Shown: positions 44,515 through 55,210 of the stretch, one piece after another
How the letters are laid out: the number at the start of each line of letters is the position of its first letter
Position numbering within the stretch: the stretch's first letter is position 1
Assembly (NCBI GenBank): GCA_002338715.1
Contig: DDIR01000102.1
Coordinates: forward strand, 18,958 to 82,957
Direction: 5' to 3'
Origin: Phycisphaerales bacterium UBA1845
GTDB taxonomy: Bacteria > Planctomycetota > Phycisphaerae > UBA1845
DNA: 64,000 bases
Program-made: the position numbers and the translations under genes
Notes under the pieces: generated by a model
Told to the model about the DNA's origin: nothing
Seen by the model: only the letters and a program-made list of their open reading frames with translations
The model's database searches: none

Positions 44515-47500
44515 TGCGCAGGTTGTGCAGCAGCGGACGGTGATGGAGAATCGGACTCTGTTTCATACGCGCCGTAGTGCCCGTGTGACCAGCCGCGGAT
44601 GATCAGGTGGCAGGCTGGCATCATTAGCAGGACGACGGCGGCTGAGAACATGATGCCGAATCCGAGGGCGATGGCCATCGGGATGAGGTAACGTGCCTGT
44701 GGTGACGTTTCAAAAATCATCGGGGCGAGGCCCATGAAGGTGGTCAGCGACGTCAGCAGAATCGGGCGGAAGCGGCGCGTGCTGGCTTCAAAAGCCGCTT
44801 GTTCAAATGGCATTCCATTGGCGATGAACTCATTCATCGTCACGGTCAGCACCAGACCGCCATTCACCACGACACCACATGTCGCGATGATTCCCAAAAC
44901 GCTGACGACCGAAAGATCGTAACCCATCACGATATGACCAAGCAGGGCGGCTGCGATGGCGAACGGTACGACCAGCATGGTGATGAGCGCTTCGCCATAG
45001 CTGCGATAGATCGCCGCCAACATTCCGAAGATCACCGCGAGCGATGCACCCAATCCGAAGATGAGGGCGCGCATGGCGTCGATTTGTTCCTGCTGACGTC
45101 CGCCGTATGAAAAGCTCAGTCCCGTGTGGTTGGCGAGCAGTTGTGGGAAGACGTTGGCTTCGAGGTCCTCGCGTACTTTGTTCACGTTGGTGAGTTCAGG
45201 GACGATGTTGGCCGTTACGGTGAGGACGCGCTGGGCGTTGACGCGTTTGATCTCGGTGTGGGCACGCGTCTGCTTGAGATCGACGGCTTCGATCAGCGGC
45301 ATTTCGCCGCCAGCCGGCGTGCGGACGATCATCGTTTCCAGATCCGCGAGGGAACGTCGCTCGTCTTCCGGCAATCGCACCATCACCTTGACTTCGTTGC
45401 GTGCCCGCTGCATGCGAAGGGCTTCGGCGCCGTAGTACGCGTGGCGAATCTGCCGCCCTATGGCCTCATGCGTCAGGCCCAACGATCGCGCTTCGTCTTT
45501 GATGGTCAAATCGAGTTGCGGTTTTCCGGCTGCGAACCCGTCGTCGATGTCGGTAACACCGGTGTATGATCCGAGGGTTGTCGCCAGTTCATGAGCCGCC
45601 GCTTCAAGAGTTTCACGATCCGGGTGCGAAAGCTCAACGGTGAGTCCGCGCGAGCCCGACGGTCCGACTTCCCATTCAAAATAAAGTGATTCAAGGCCTG
45701 GCAGTGGACCGATTTCTTCGCGCCAGACTCGGACGAAGTCTGCGGGCGTAAAGTCGCGCTGCTCCTGCGGTACTAGGACGAAATTCACGTCAGCCGTATT
45801 GGACCCCAGTCGCCCCTGGCTATTCATCCAGCCGGCCATCACCTTATCGCGCGGGCCGAAATGATCGACGGTTCGCAGTCCGGCTTCTTCGATGATTTTG
45901 GAGACGCGAGAGGTTTCGCTGAACGGTGCGCCAAAAGGAACTCGGACTTCGGAATCGACCCGATCGCCCTCGATGCGTGGGTCGAACGTGAAATTCAACC
46001 GCCCGCTTTCGTACCATGCAGCGACAACAATCAATCCGCTAAAAAAGATGGCAACGGTCATTCCGCGATATCGCAGCGTCAGCGCTAGCAGCGGTCCATA
46101 CACGTTTTTCGTGAATCGTTCGAAACTAGCCGACAACCGTTGCTGGATTCGCGCGATCGCAGGGAGCAATCCGCGCCGGTCGGGATCGACCGCCTTTGCA
46201 TGGGCGAGGTGGGCGGGGAGGATGAACAAACTTTCAAACAGTGAGATCAGGAATACGGTGATGACGACGAGCGGAATCGCGGCGAAGAAGCGACCAGTCT
46301 GACCGGGGACGAACATCAACGGAACGAACGCGACGATGTTGGTCGCAACCGCAAACAACACGGGAACCGACATTTGCTTGGCGCCGGCAATTGCAGCGTC
46401 CAGGCGCGTCTCGCCGCGCTGAATGTTTTCAAAAACCTCTTCACCGATGATGACCGCGTCGTCAACGAGAATTCCCAGCGTGATGATAAACGCGAACAGC
46501 GAGATCATGTTGATGGTCGTGTCCATCAACGGCAACAGCATGATGCCGCCGAGCAGGCACACGGGAACGGCTGACCCAACCCAAAACGCCAGCTTCGGGG
46601 CGAGAAACACACCCAGCACAATCAGCACGAGTCCCATGCCGAACGCACCGTTTTGCAAAAGCAATTCAAGTCGTTCGCGGTATTCCCGCGCCCGGTCCCA
46701 CATCACGATCATTTCGACCGAATCGGGCATTTCCGCGTTCATGCGCTCGACATAGTCGTAAACAATCTCCGCGATTTCGAGTGGCTTTTGATTGCCGGTT
46801 TGATAGACCCACAACGTGACACCGGGTTTGCCGTTAAACGATGACACGCGATCAACGTCTTCAAATCCGTCGGTGATGGTTGCGATGTCGCCGAGGGTAA
46901 TCGTCGCGCCGTCTGGTCCGCTGACCACGGGAATGTCGTAGTACTCGCTCGCAAAAAACCGCCTGCCCGCACTTCGCAGCAGGACCTCACCGCCTTCTGT
47001 GCGCACTTCGCCACCTGGCACATCGCGGGCAGCCGCCCTGACTGTCTCTGCGATGTCTCCCAACGTGAGATTAAGCGCACGAAGCTGCGCCTGCGGGACT
47101 TCAATGGTGATTTCGGGCGCACGGATTCCGCGGGTGACGATCTGGGTGATCTGTTCGTTGGCGAGCAGGTCGTTGCGAACGCGCTCGGAGAACTCGAACA
47201 GTGTGCGCTCGTCCATGTCGGCTGCGATGGCGATGGTCACGGTCGAACGCTGACGAATTGCCAGCTCGACACGGGGGCGTTCCGCTTCCTCGGGAAATGA
47301 CGACACGCGATCGATGGCGTTCTTAACGTCCTGAAGAGCACGGTTGGGATCGACGCCTTCGATCAGTTCGACGGCCATGCTCCCACTGCCTTCGACCGCC
47401 GTCGCTTCGATGCGCTTGACCGCTTCCAGCCCGCGAACCGCCTCCTCCGCTGGAAGCAGGATGCCTTCTTCGACTTCTTCGGGTGTCGCACCGGGAAGTG

Positions 47501-47678
47501 ACATTGAGAAGTTGACCACATCCAATTCGTAGGCGGGGTAGACTTCCTGCTTGATCTGTGACGCCACCATGACACCGCCAATGACAAACAACAGCATCAT
47601 CAGGTTGGCCGCAACATGGTTTTGCGCCATGAATCCGATCAGCCCGCCGCGCGATTGCAATTTTGGGGTGGGCGTCAT
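44511..47678 (-). CDS. RND efflux permease 2
   Basis: A 1055-residue inner-membrane RND pump, separate from permease 1 (sequence clearly diverged). The proton-relay pair is Asp406-Asp407 in LGILVDDAVIIGEE. Both periplasmic loops and about twelve helices are present, and the C-terminus is Ser/His-rich. The ATG overlaps the adaptor 2 stop (ATGA, 47675-47678). It presumably exports lipophilic compounds with adaptor 2; the substrate is unknown. No TolC-type channel is nearby. Confidence 0.93.
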   Translation of the reverse strand: MTPTPKLQSRGGLIGFMAQNHVAANLMMLLFVIGGVMVASQIKQEVYPAYELDVVNFSMSLPGATPEEVEEGILLPAEEAVRGLEAVKRIEATAVEGSGSMAVELIEGVDPNRALQDVKNAIDRVSSFPEEAERPRVELAIRQRSTVTIAIAADMDERTLFEFSERVRNDLLANEQITQIVTRGIRAPEITIEVPQAQLRALNLTLGDIAETVRAAARDVPGGEVRTEGGEVLLRSAGRRFFASEYYDIPVVSGPDGATITLGDIATITDGFEDVDRVSSFNGKPGVTLWVYQTGNQKPLEIAEIVYDYVERMNAEMPDSVEMIVMWDRAREYRERLELLLQNGAFGMGLVLIVLGVFLAPKLAFWVGSAVPVCLLGGIMLLPLMDTTINMISLFAFIITLGILVDDAVIIGEEVFENIQRGETRLDAAIAGAKQMSVPVLFAVATNIVAFVPLMFVPGQTGRFFAAIPLVVITVFLISLFESLFILPAHLAHAKAVDPDRRGLLPAIARIQQRLSASFERFTKNVYGPLLALTLRYRGMTVAIFFSGLIVVAAWYESGRLNFTFDPRIEGDRVDSEVRVPFGAPFSETSRVSKIIEEAGLRTVDHFGPRDKVMAGWMNSQGRLGSNTADVNFVLVPQEQRDFTPADFVRVWREEIGPLPGLESLYFEWEVGPSGSRGLTVELSHPDRETLEAAAHELATTLGSYTGVTDIDDGFAAGKPQLDLTIKDEARSLGLTHEAIGRQIRHAYYGAEALRMQRARNEVKVMVRLPEDERRSLADLETMIVRTPAGGEMPLIEAVDLKQTRAHTEIKRVNAQRVLTVTANIVPELTNVNKVREDLEANVFPQLLANHTGLSFSYGGRQQEQIDAMRALIFGLGASLAVIFGMLAAIYRSYGEALITMLVVPFAIAAALLGHIVMGYDLSVVSVLGIIATCGVVVNGGLVLTVTMNEFIANGMPFEQAAFEASTRRFRPILLTSLTTFMGLAPMIFETSPQARYLIPMAIALGFGIMFSAAVVLLMMPACHLIIRGWSHGHYGAYETESDSPSPSAAAQPAH

Positions 47679-49189
47679 GGTGTGGCGCCCTTGCTCTCAG
47701 ATGCGACTGTGGCGTCAGCCGTCTGCGGCGTGCTTGGCGACGTTTCGAGATTGGGGTCAGCATTCGCAGAATCTTCGCGTACGCGCAGCGGCATTCCCGG
47801 GACCACGCTGGCCAAGTGCGTCGTCACCAGCATGTCGTCAGGTTTGAAACCATTTCGCACGAGCACATCGTCCTGTCGCCGCCAGACGATCTTTACCGGT
47901 CGAATTGCCAAAAGTCCTTCCGCATCGCGCACCCAGACACGGTCATTTTCGCGCAACGCTTTGCGTGGGATCGAATAGACATCGTTCAAGGTTCCCGAGT
48001 CGATGCGCAGTCGAACGTAGCTTCCGAGCAATACACGTTGCACGGAATTCTGGGGATTGTCAGCAGCGCTATTGGATAGACTGAGCGGGTCTTTGATCGC
48101 GACAAGCACGGTGGCCATCCTGCCCAATGGATCAAGATTGCCGAGTGGGCGAAGGGCCAACCCGGTCCACTCGACCGTGTTGTCGCCGCTCGACATCGTG
48201 CTCGTTGACATCGAGACGGTGACGCGGCTTGGATTGTCCGGGTAGTCGTTTGCGAATCGTAAATCGCGAAGCCGCGCGACAGGAATCGCAGCTTCGGTCC
48301 AGAATTCATCTGTCGAAACCAACGTTGCGATGGCCGCTTGCGGACCGACGCGTTGGCCTACTTCCACGCCTTCGGAAACCACGAGCGCGTCGAACGGAAC
48401 GATGACTTCGGTACGTGCGAGCGCGAGTTTGGCGACTTCCAATCGTCGTTCAAGAACACGCACATTGGCGGCTGCACTTTCGACAGCGCGATGCTGCTCA
48501 GCGATTTCGGCGTTGAGCGTCTGTCGAGCGGCCCGCTGACTGGCGAGTTTGGTGGATGCGTCGCGTGCTTCGGATTCACCGGCGGAATTCTGTTCGGCCA
48601 ACCCACCAACCCGATCGGCGTTCCATTTGAGGTATCCGATCTCGACGTCGATTTGCTCGCCGCGACTTTCGAGTGAGTCGATCCGCGCACGAATCTGCGC
48701 AGTTTCGTGGTTGGCGACATCGAGGTCGGCTTCGGCTTGGGCGACAGCAATCTCGTAGTCGGTGGGGTCGATGCGAAAGAGCAGTTCGCCTTGCTTGAGA
48801 ATGCCTCCCGGTTCCAGGCTCTTGTTCAGTTCGACAATGCGCCCGGCGACTTCCGGAATGATCCGCAACTCGCGGGATGGAACGACCGTTCCATAAGCAT
48901 TGACGAAAACCGGAAAGTCTTCCTTGACCAATTCGGCGACACCAACCACGGGCGCCAACGATTCCGGCTGCGACTTTGGCACGTTGGGCGGTGAGCTGAT
49001 CAAGACGGCGCCGATGGCAACAGCTGCAACGACCAGCAGAATCGGCAGTCCGAGATTCATGAGCAATCCGCGCCACCCTTTCGGCGCTGTGGGTATTGGT
49101 CGCGAACCATTGTGCGCTGCGTCGATCGCTTGAGAATGTGATGGCGATTTGTTCGGGCCATCTTCAGGTTGTGGTTGATTGTGGCTCAA
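47675..49189 (-). CDS. RND periplasmic adaptor 2
   Basis: A 504-residue membrane fusion protein. A hydrophilic cytoplasmic leader of about 45 residues precedes one membrane helix (LPILLVVAAVAIGAVLI), a lipoyl domain (IIPEVAGRIVELNKSLEPGG), a long coiled-coil hairpin (about 150-260) and the return strand (EVIVPFDALVVSEGVEVG). It starts with TTG at 49189, supported by AAGGAAG nine bases upstream and by the lack of an earlier or nearby ATG. It is the first gene of the second pump operon. Confidence 0.88.
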   Translation of the reverse strand: MSHNQPQPEDGPNKSPSHSQAIDAAHNGSRPIPTAPKGWRGLLMNLGLPILLVVAAVAIGAVLISSPPNVPKSQPESLAPVVGVAELVKEDFPVFVNAYGTVVPSRELRIIPEVAGRIVELNKSLEPGGILKQGELLFRIDPTDYEIAVAQAEADLDVANHETAQIRARIDSLESRGEQIDVEIGYLKWNADRVGGLAEQNSAGESEARDASTKLASQRAARQTLNAEIAEQHRAVESAAANVRVLERRLEVAKLALARTEVIVPFDALVVSEGVEVGQRVGPQAAIATLVSTDEFWTEAAIPVARLRDLRFANDYPDNPSRVTVSMSTSTMSSGDNTVEWTGLALRPLGNLDPLGRMATVLVAIKDPLSLSNSAADNPQNSVQRVLLGSYVRLRIDSGTLNDVYSIPRKALRENDRVWVRDAEGLLAIRPVKIVWRRQDDVLVRNGFKPDDMLVTTHLASVVPGMPLRVREDSANADPNLETSPSTPQTADATVASESKGATP

Positions 49190-50354
49190 TGCTCAAATCT
49201 TCCTTGCAATTCCTGCCAAACGGATGCGGGCTTAATTTGCGCTGCTGCGAATCGCGATATTGAATCACTAGTGAAATATTTGCATTCAATAAACTATTCG
49301 TCCGTACACCCCGCCATCCAGGTTGTGCGAAAAGGCCCACGGGACCGGCTAACTCTGGTTGAATTGGTGACTTACGAACGCGAATCAGGTGACATCTATA
49401 CACCAATCCGACTCAACCTTGCAATAAGGCAACGGCCTGAGATGCCGGGAAAGGTGCGGACCGGATTTTTCACTATCTCCGAGGGGCGACTCACGGTGGC
49501 GGCAGAATCGGTTGAAGGTGATGTCGTAAATGGTGGCGTTGATGTGAGGTCGTCGACGGCGATTGGTCACCTGGACAACGACCACATGCGAGAAAACAAG
49601 TCGCCAGCGGGCAGGAAGGCCCCAACCCAAAGATTCATCCATGCAGTACCGGACAGCGCCAATCCATTGGATCACGGCGACCAGCACGTCCGGTGAATAT
49701 GCACCGCATCCGGGAGGAGCCTCAGATGGCAGGACGCGCCGAAGTGTTACACCGACGTAACAAGCAGGTCTGGGCCCCGGGCAAATCGGATCAGGCGGGT
49801 TTCCAGACCAAACGCTCTCGACGCCACGTCGGCCGTCAGGTTGCGTCAATGGAGTTCAATTCAGAAATACGTTCATCGTTGATTGCGTTTTCAACTTGCA
49901 AGTGACCCCGATAAGAATCGCTTTGCAGTCGGCCAAAGTCGAGCGTTATGGGCGCGGGCATAATCCTTCAGTGGAGCGCGCATTGAGGCGCTTATTTATT
50001 ACTCATCAGGCGTTTGGCATGTACCGAAAGATGACTTGGCCAGAGAAGCATCACACGAAGCTGAATTGTCGTGGTGGTTGCAGTGGGATCAAGCGCAAGT
50101 CCCGTGATAGAAGCCCGTCGAATTCGATTGAACGCATTCGCCTCGAATCTCTGACTTGCTTCTCTGGTTGGTTGGACAAAACAGATTCATCGCACTTCGG
50201 CGTCTTCAACAATCAGACCGTATGACGCTGCTTAAGTGCCAGAAGTTGTTCGCGAAGCAATGTCAATCCGTGTCGTTTGGACTGTGACATAGGTTTAGGG
50301 ACTGCGGTGGCTCGGCCGTTGCCAGCTCACCCACACGAGAAGAAAGAGAAATCA
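49190..50354. other. 1165-bp stretch without a recognisable gene
   Basis: Several open frames overlap here (+49169-49696, -49385-49849, +49896-50225), but none shows a known motif, a ribosome site with plausible codon use, or a likely start. Part of the segment must hold the promoters of adaptor 2 (leftward) and of the chemoreceptor gene (rightward). The composition appears more AT-rich than the flanking pump genes. It may be a decayed or imported segment. Confidence 0.5.
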
Positions 50355-52181
50355 ATGGCAAAACAGACCAAGAGCAAAAAGAGCAGCACAGCGAGCAAGT
50401 CCAACAATCTGTTCCAGCGGATGATCGAGGACACACCGGCAAACATCATCCTGGCGGACACGGACTTCAACATCACATACGTCAATCCGGCGACCATCAA
50501 GAACCTGACGCCGCTGGCCCATTTGCTCCCAATTCCGCTTGATCAGCTTGTTGGAACCAACATCGACGTGTTTCACAAGAACCCGGCGGTTCAGCGGGGT
50601 ATTCTCAACAATCCAGCCAACCTTCCGCACCGCGCCCCGATTCAGCTGGGTGACCAGAAGCTTGAGTTGATGGTCAATGCGGTCTACGACGGGAAAGGCG
50701 GCGTACTTGGAACCATGGTCACCTGGGACTTTATTGATCCCGAGAAGATCAAGTTGGAAGAACTGGCCCAGGACAACAAAGGAAAGTTGGACGCCATCAG
50801 CCGTTCGCAGGCCGTCATCGAATTTGAATTGGATGGCACGATTCGCGAAGCCAACGACAATTTCTGCAACGCATTGGGATACACGCAGAAGGAAATCGTA
50901 GGACGTCATCACAGCATGTTCGTTGAGGATTCGTTCCGACAGAGCAACGAATACCGCGGATTCTGGGATGCGTTGAATCGCGGTGAGTTCCGCTCAGAGG
51001 AATTCAAACGCATCCGCAAAGACGGTACCCCGATTTGGATTCAGGCTTCGTATAACCCCATTTTCAATGCTGAAGGCACGCCGGTCAAGGTTGTGAAGTA
51101 CGCGACTGACATAACCATGCAGGTCGTTGCCCGCGGGGAAATCGCCAAGTTGATTGAAAAGGCAAGCAACGGTGACCTTACTGCCCGGGCAGATGCGAGC
51201 AAGCTCGACGGTGAATTCCGCGAGTCCGTCGAAAGCATCAACAAGCTCGTATCAAACGTTTGCGACACCATGCGACAGGTTGCGTCAGCCGTCGAGCAGA
51301 TCGACGACGGTGCAAGCCAGGTGACCGGCTCCAGCCAGCAGTTGTCGGAAGGCGCCAGCGAGCAGGCGGCATCCTTGGAAGAAACGTCGTCCTCGCTCGA
51401 AGAGATGGCCGCAATGACCCGTACCAACGCCAGCAACGCGGCGCAGGTCAATGAGCTTTCCAGTTCGGCACGCACTGCCGCCAATGAAGGCGACCAGACG
51501 ATGGGGCAACTCAATCAGGCGATGGCCGACATCAACGCTTCATCTGAAAAAATCAGCAAGATCATCAAGGTTATCGAGGAGATCGCGTTCCAGACCAACC
51601 TGTTGGCGCTCAATGCAGCCGTCGAAGCTGCACGTGCCGGTGAACATGGTAAGGGTTTTGCGGTCGTCGCTGATGAAGTCCGCAACCTTGCCCAGCGTGC
51701 CGCACAGGCAGCGGGTGAAACCACCGGGCTGATCGACGAATCAGTTAAGAAAGCACAGGAAGGAACGACCGTCGCAACCAGCGTTGGCAAAGCGCTCACG
51801 TCGATCGTTGAACAGATCAACAAAGTGTCGGACCTTGTGGACGGCATCTCCAAGGCATCTGACGAACAGGCACAGGGTGTTGATCAGGTGAATACGGCTG
51901 TAACCCAAATGAACACCGTCACGCAGCAAAATGCCGCGGGTTCAGAAGAGTTGGCCGCCGCCGCCGAGCAGATGTCTTCGCAAGTCGCTTGTCTCCGCGA
52001 CATGATCAGCCAGTACAAGTTGGTCGAAGGCGGTTCCAATTCGGGACATGGACAGGCGATGAACGCAACCCGCCAACCCACCAAGCGCCAGCCCGCATCA
52101 CGCGAGCGCAAACCGGTTGGTGTCGGGGCAAATGACAGCGACTTCTTCCCAATGGGCGATGATGACCTGTCGAACTTCTAG
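50355..52181 (+). CDS. cytoplasmic methyl-accepting chemotaxis protein with two PAS domains
   Basis: A 608-residue receptor without membrane helices. A Lys/Ser-rich start is followed by PAS 1 (about 20-140; [17 protein letters not shown]) and PAS 2 (about 165-280; [20 protein letters not shown], then VVKYATDIT). A HAMP-like connector ([16 protein letters not shown]) and the signalling coiled coil come next, with the tip [20 protein letters not shown] then [19 protein letters not shown], which binds CheW and CheA. There is no CheR-docking pentapeptide at the C-terminus. It probably senses an internal signal such as redox or a ligand held by PAS. CheW follows 182 bases later. ATG 50355 is used. 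Confidence 0.92.
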   Translation: MAKQTKSKKSSTASKSNNLFQRMIEDTPANIILADTDFNITYVNPATIKNLTPLAHLLPIPLDQLVGTNIDVFHKNPAVQRGILNNPANLPHRAPIQLGDQKLELMVNAVYDGKGGVLGTMVTWDFIDPEKIKLEELAQDNKGKLDAISRSQAVIEFELDGTIREANDNFCNALGYTQKEIVGRHHSMFVEDSFRQSNEYRGFWDALNRGEFRSEEFKRIRKDGTPIWIQASYNPIFNAEGTPVKVVKYATDITMQVVARGEIAKLIEKASNGDLTARADASKLDGEFRESVESINKLVSNVCDTMRQVASAVEQIDDGASQVTGSSQQLSEGASEQAASLEETSSSLEEMAAMTRTNASNAAQVNELSSSARTAANEGDQTMGQLNQAMADINASSEKISKIIKVIEEIAFQTNLLALNAAVEAARAGEHGKGFAVVADEVRNLAQRAAQAAGETTGLIDESVKKAQEGTTVATSVGKALTSIVEQINKVSDLVDGISKASDEQAQGVDQVNTAVTQMNTVTQQNAAGSEELAAAAEQMSSQVACLRDMISQYKLVEGGSNSGHGQAMNATRQPTKRQPASRERKPVGVGANDSDFFPMGDDDLSNF

Positions 52182-52363
52182 GTAAGCTGATGTTCGCGGT
52201 GCCCGGCACTGCGATTTGAAAGTCAACAACCGTCCCCCGTATGGCCGAGCTTAATCAAGCGTGCCTGCGGGGGGCGGCTGATTGACCCAACGGTGTTGCT
52301 CGTCCACCGACGTGGCGATGTGACAGGACTGGAATTCTGACGACAGCAAAGCGAAGCCTTGGT

Positions 52364-52885
52364 ATGAACGCGACCCAAACCAAGTTGCCTGCGAGCGGAT
52401 CAACGGCTGCGAATCAAAACGACAGCGTCAGTCGCAAGTACCTGACCTTTCACCTGGCTGGCGAGGAATACGGAATTGACATCCGCATGGTTCGCGAGAT
52501 CAACGGGGTCTCAAACATCACGCCCGTACCGGCCATGCCGGACTACGTGAAGGGCGTGATCAACCTTCGAGGTAACGTGATCCCAATCATCGATCTGCGA
52601 CTCAAGTTCGGAATGCCTCAGGCGGAGTACACCGAGGAGACTTGTATCATCGTCGTCGACGTCGAGAGAGAAGTCGGCGTCGTTGTCGATTCGGTTTCAG
52701 AAGTGATTGACCTCAAGGGTGCAGACATCAAGCCCGCGCCGCCCATGGGAGCAAACGTCGACAATTCCTACATTGTTGGCATGGGCAGTGTCGGTGATTC
52801 ATTGAAAATCCTCATAGACGTTGAAAAGGCGCTGGTCGGTGTTCACGCCGAATGCCCTGATGATGAGGAAGCTTCCGAGGAATAA
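52364..52885 (+). CDS. cheW: chemotaxis coupling protein CheW
   Basis: A 173-residue scaffold that joins receptors to CheA. Visible features are KYLTFHLAGEEYGIDIRMVR at the start, VKGVINLRGNVIPIIDLRLKFG in the middle and VVDSVSEVIDLKGADIKPAP near the end. An acidic tail closes the protein. It is paired with the soluble receptor just upstream. CheA, CheY, CheR and CheB are not in the window, so the pair must use components encoded elsewhere. Confidence 0.95.
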   Translation: MNATQTKLPASGSTAANQNDSVSRKYLTFHLAGEEYGIDIRMVREINGVSNITPVPAMPDYVKGVINLRGNVIPIIDLRLKFGMPQAEYTEETCIIVVDVEREVGVVVDSVSEVIDLKGADIKPAPPMGANVDNSYIVGMGSVGDSLKILIDVEKALVGVHAECPDDEEASEE

Positions 52886-52984
52886 GCGGGGAACTGCCCA
52901 GCGCACAACCTGCATCATCAACAGACCGCAATTCATCGCAAACCACATTGCGCGTAGGTGGCTGTGCGAACTTCGTTCACGTCG

Positions 52985-55093
52985 CTATTCTTGCGCCGCG
53001 TAATCCCACTCGCATTCGTCTGTGACCGTTTCGCCATTGGTCGTGCCGACGGCTCGGATTGTGTTCGATCCTGTAGACAGGCTGACTTGCGACCATTCGA
53101 ATAGATGGTTGCTGCTTTGCTGCGCCGGGTATGTTCGATCACCGACGGAGATGCTCACCCGATCGCAATTGCTGTAAACCTTAACGGATATGAACTGGGA
53201 GCTGCGTTGCTTCATTCGCCGACTTGTGATGTGGACGAACGGCTCGTCTGACCAGTTGGCTTTGTACCAGTAGAAAGCGTCTTTCTTGATCAGGCGGTCG
53301 TAGGTGACAAGTCCTTTGTCATTTCGCCCGGGCGTAGCGCCTTCGTTGCGTTGGTCGCAGGCAAAGTCAAACATGTTCCAGACAAAACTGCCCCAGATGA
53401 ACGGACGCGCGCTGATCTGCCGCCAATGGCTTTCGTGGAAAACCGCCTGATATTCCTCCGGATGCCATTGGCTGTTGTGTTGCGATTTGCGGGGCGGAAG
53501 TTCGTGGTGTTCGACATTGGCACCGGCGCCGTATTCGCTGATGGCGATTGGGACAGCCGGGTGCTTCTTGTGCATTGCGTCGACCCACGCTCCGAAATCG
53601 TCGGCTGAATCGTGATACCACCCAAAGTAGCGGTTGAATGCGACCAGTTGCGTCTGCCAGTTGGCGAGGTTCTCATCGGGGGTCGTTGCGGCGCACACGG
53701 ATTTTCGGGTTGGATCTTCCGTTCTTTCGAGTTGGGCCAACTCCGTCACAATCGGAATCGGATCAGGACCAGGTTCCCAGGGCGCGGTGATTTCATTGTG
53801 CACACCCCAGAAGCAGATCGAAGGATGGTTGTAATTCTGTCGGATCAGTTCGATGAGTTGCTGGCGGCAGTTGCTGCGAAACGAGTCGGTGTGAAAGACC
53901 CGATTGATCAACGGAATTTCAGCCCACACCACCAACCCAAGTTGATCGCACAACGAATACGCGTAGGGGTCTTGCTGATAGTGCGCGAGGCGAACCGCGG
54001 TGCACCCCATCTCACGGATCATGGCGAAGTCTTCGTCGTGATGCTTGCGGCTGATTGCCCAACCGATGTCCTGGCGGTCCTGATGACGGTTGACGCCGCG
54101 CAGTGCGTATGACTTGCCGTTGAGCGTGAACCCATGATCCGGGTCAACGTCGAACGTGCGAATGCCGAATGATTCCTCGACGCAGTCGATTGAACGATCG
54201 CCTGCATCGAGCGTAAGCCTGGCCGTATACAGGTAGGGATCGTCAACGCCTTGCCAGAGATGCGGATTGACAACGTCGATTGAAATGGATGTCGCGGACT
54301 CACCGATCGGCACGTTTGCGACGGTCGCGTCTCTTGTTGCGACGATGTCACCGTCACGATCGATGATATTGAGTTGAGCGCGTACGTCTGATTTTATCGA
54401 ATCACGATTGCTCAGTTTGATGAATGCCGTGACCCTGGCGCTTTCGGCGCTGATTCCATTGGTTCGCAGATAAACACCGGACGATGCGTGATCCAAAGGT
54501 GAAATGCAAAGTGAACCAGTAAAGAGGAGCGACACGTCACGGTATATTCCGCCGAAAAATGTGAAGTCCGCACCGTACGGCGGCACATCTTCATGGTTGG
54601 CGTTGTCCACGACGATCATCAAATCGTTGCCTTGCCCCCAATCGACAACGTCGGTCAACTCAAGGACAAATGCGGAGTATCCGCCGCGATGTTCGCCAAT
54701 GAATTGCCCGTTCACCAGGACAGTCGCGACGATGTTGGCCGCGCCGACCCTCAAGAAGACGCGCTCACCTTCGCGTCGTTGTGGAATCGAAATCCGACGC
54801 ACGTAGATTCCGGTCGTTCGGAGATAGTTGGCACCGCCATCCTGACCGTCGAGCGCGTTCCAGGTGTGCGGGAGGTTGACAGCCGACGTGCTCGATGCGC
54901 GCACGTATGGAGAGCGGGGCAGTCGCATCGGCTGGACGGTGACATGCCATCTATCGTTAATGCTCACCTGCTTGCGCACGGGGGAATATCGTTCGGCTGA
55001 GCCGGGATCGGCATTGTCGGCCCTGGCGATTTGGTATGGTCCGATTGCGGCGAATATTGCAGACAGTACGAAGTGCAAATCCTGGTTGGACAT
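52985..55093 (-). CDS. secreted glycoside hydrolase family 2 enzyme (beta-galactosidase-like)
   Basis: A 702-residue enzyme. The start at 55093 gives an N-terminal export signal (LHFVLSAIFAAIGPYQIARA). GH2 layout: a sugar-binding jelly roll (about 45-200; VNLPHTWNALDG), an Ig-like domain (about 215-320), then the TIM barrel, with acid/base Glu434 in WGVHNEI and nucleophile Glu520 in AISEYGAGAN. A C-terminal beta domain follows. It hydrolyses beta-galactosides or related beta-glycosides outside the cytoplasm; the exact sugar is not readable. It lies 117 bases after the M1-like gene on the same strand. Confidence 0.9.
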   Translation of the reverse strand: MSNQDLHFVLSAIFAAIGPYQIARADNADPGSAERYSPVRKQVSINDRWHVTVQPMRLPRSPYVRASSTSAVNLPHTWNALDGQDGGANYLRTTGIYVRRISIPQRREGERVFLRVGAANIVATVLVNGQFIGEHRGGYSAFVLELTDVVDWGQGNDLMIVVDNANHEDVPPYGADFTFFGGIYRDVSLLFTGSLCISPLDHASSGVYLRTNGISAESARVTAFIKLSNRDSIKSDVRAQLNIIDRDGDIVATRDATVANVPIGESATSISIDVVNPHLWQGVDDPYLYTARLTLDAGDRSIDCVEESFGIRTFDVDPDHGFTLNGKSYALRGVNRHQDRQDIGWAISRKHHDEDFAMIREMGCTAVRLAHYQQDPYAYSLCDQLGLVVWAEIPLINRVFHTDSFRSNCRQQLIELIRQNYNHPSICFWGVHNEITAPWEPGPDPIPIVTELAQLERTEDPTRKSVCAATTPDENLANWQTQLVAFNRYFGWYHDSADDFGAWVDAMHKKHPAVPIAISEYGAGANVEHHELPPRKSQHNSQWHPEEYQAVFHESHWRQISARPFIWGSFVWNMFDFACDQRNEGATPGRNDKGLVTYDRLIKKDAFYWYKANWSDEPFVHITSRRMKQRSSQFISVKVYSNCDRVSISVGDRTYPAQQSSNHLFEWSQVSLSTGSNTIRAVGTTNGETVTDECEWDYAAQE

Positions 55094-55210
55094 TGCTCCA
55101 TAGCTCCATTGCTTCCGATCATACCGCCGTTCGTGCGCTTGATCCTTGCTGGGACATGGCAAACAACTGGCATATGAAAGGCATGCCAGCGACAAGCATT
55201 GCCGCAAACC

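Noticed and set aside
49385..49849. 154-residue - strand frame in the 1.16-kb gap
   Set aside because: No motif or ribosome site, and it overlaps another equally weak frame; neither can be supported.
49693..49905. Basic 70-residue frame after a gggaggag ribosome-like site
   Set aside because: Good ribosome site but no likeness to any family I know and poor residue pattern at the end; not enough to call a gene.
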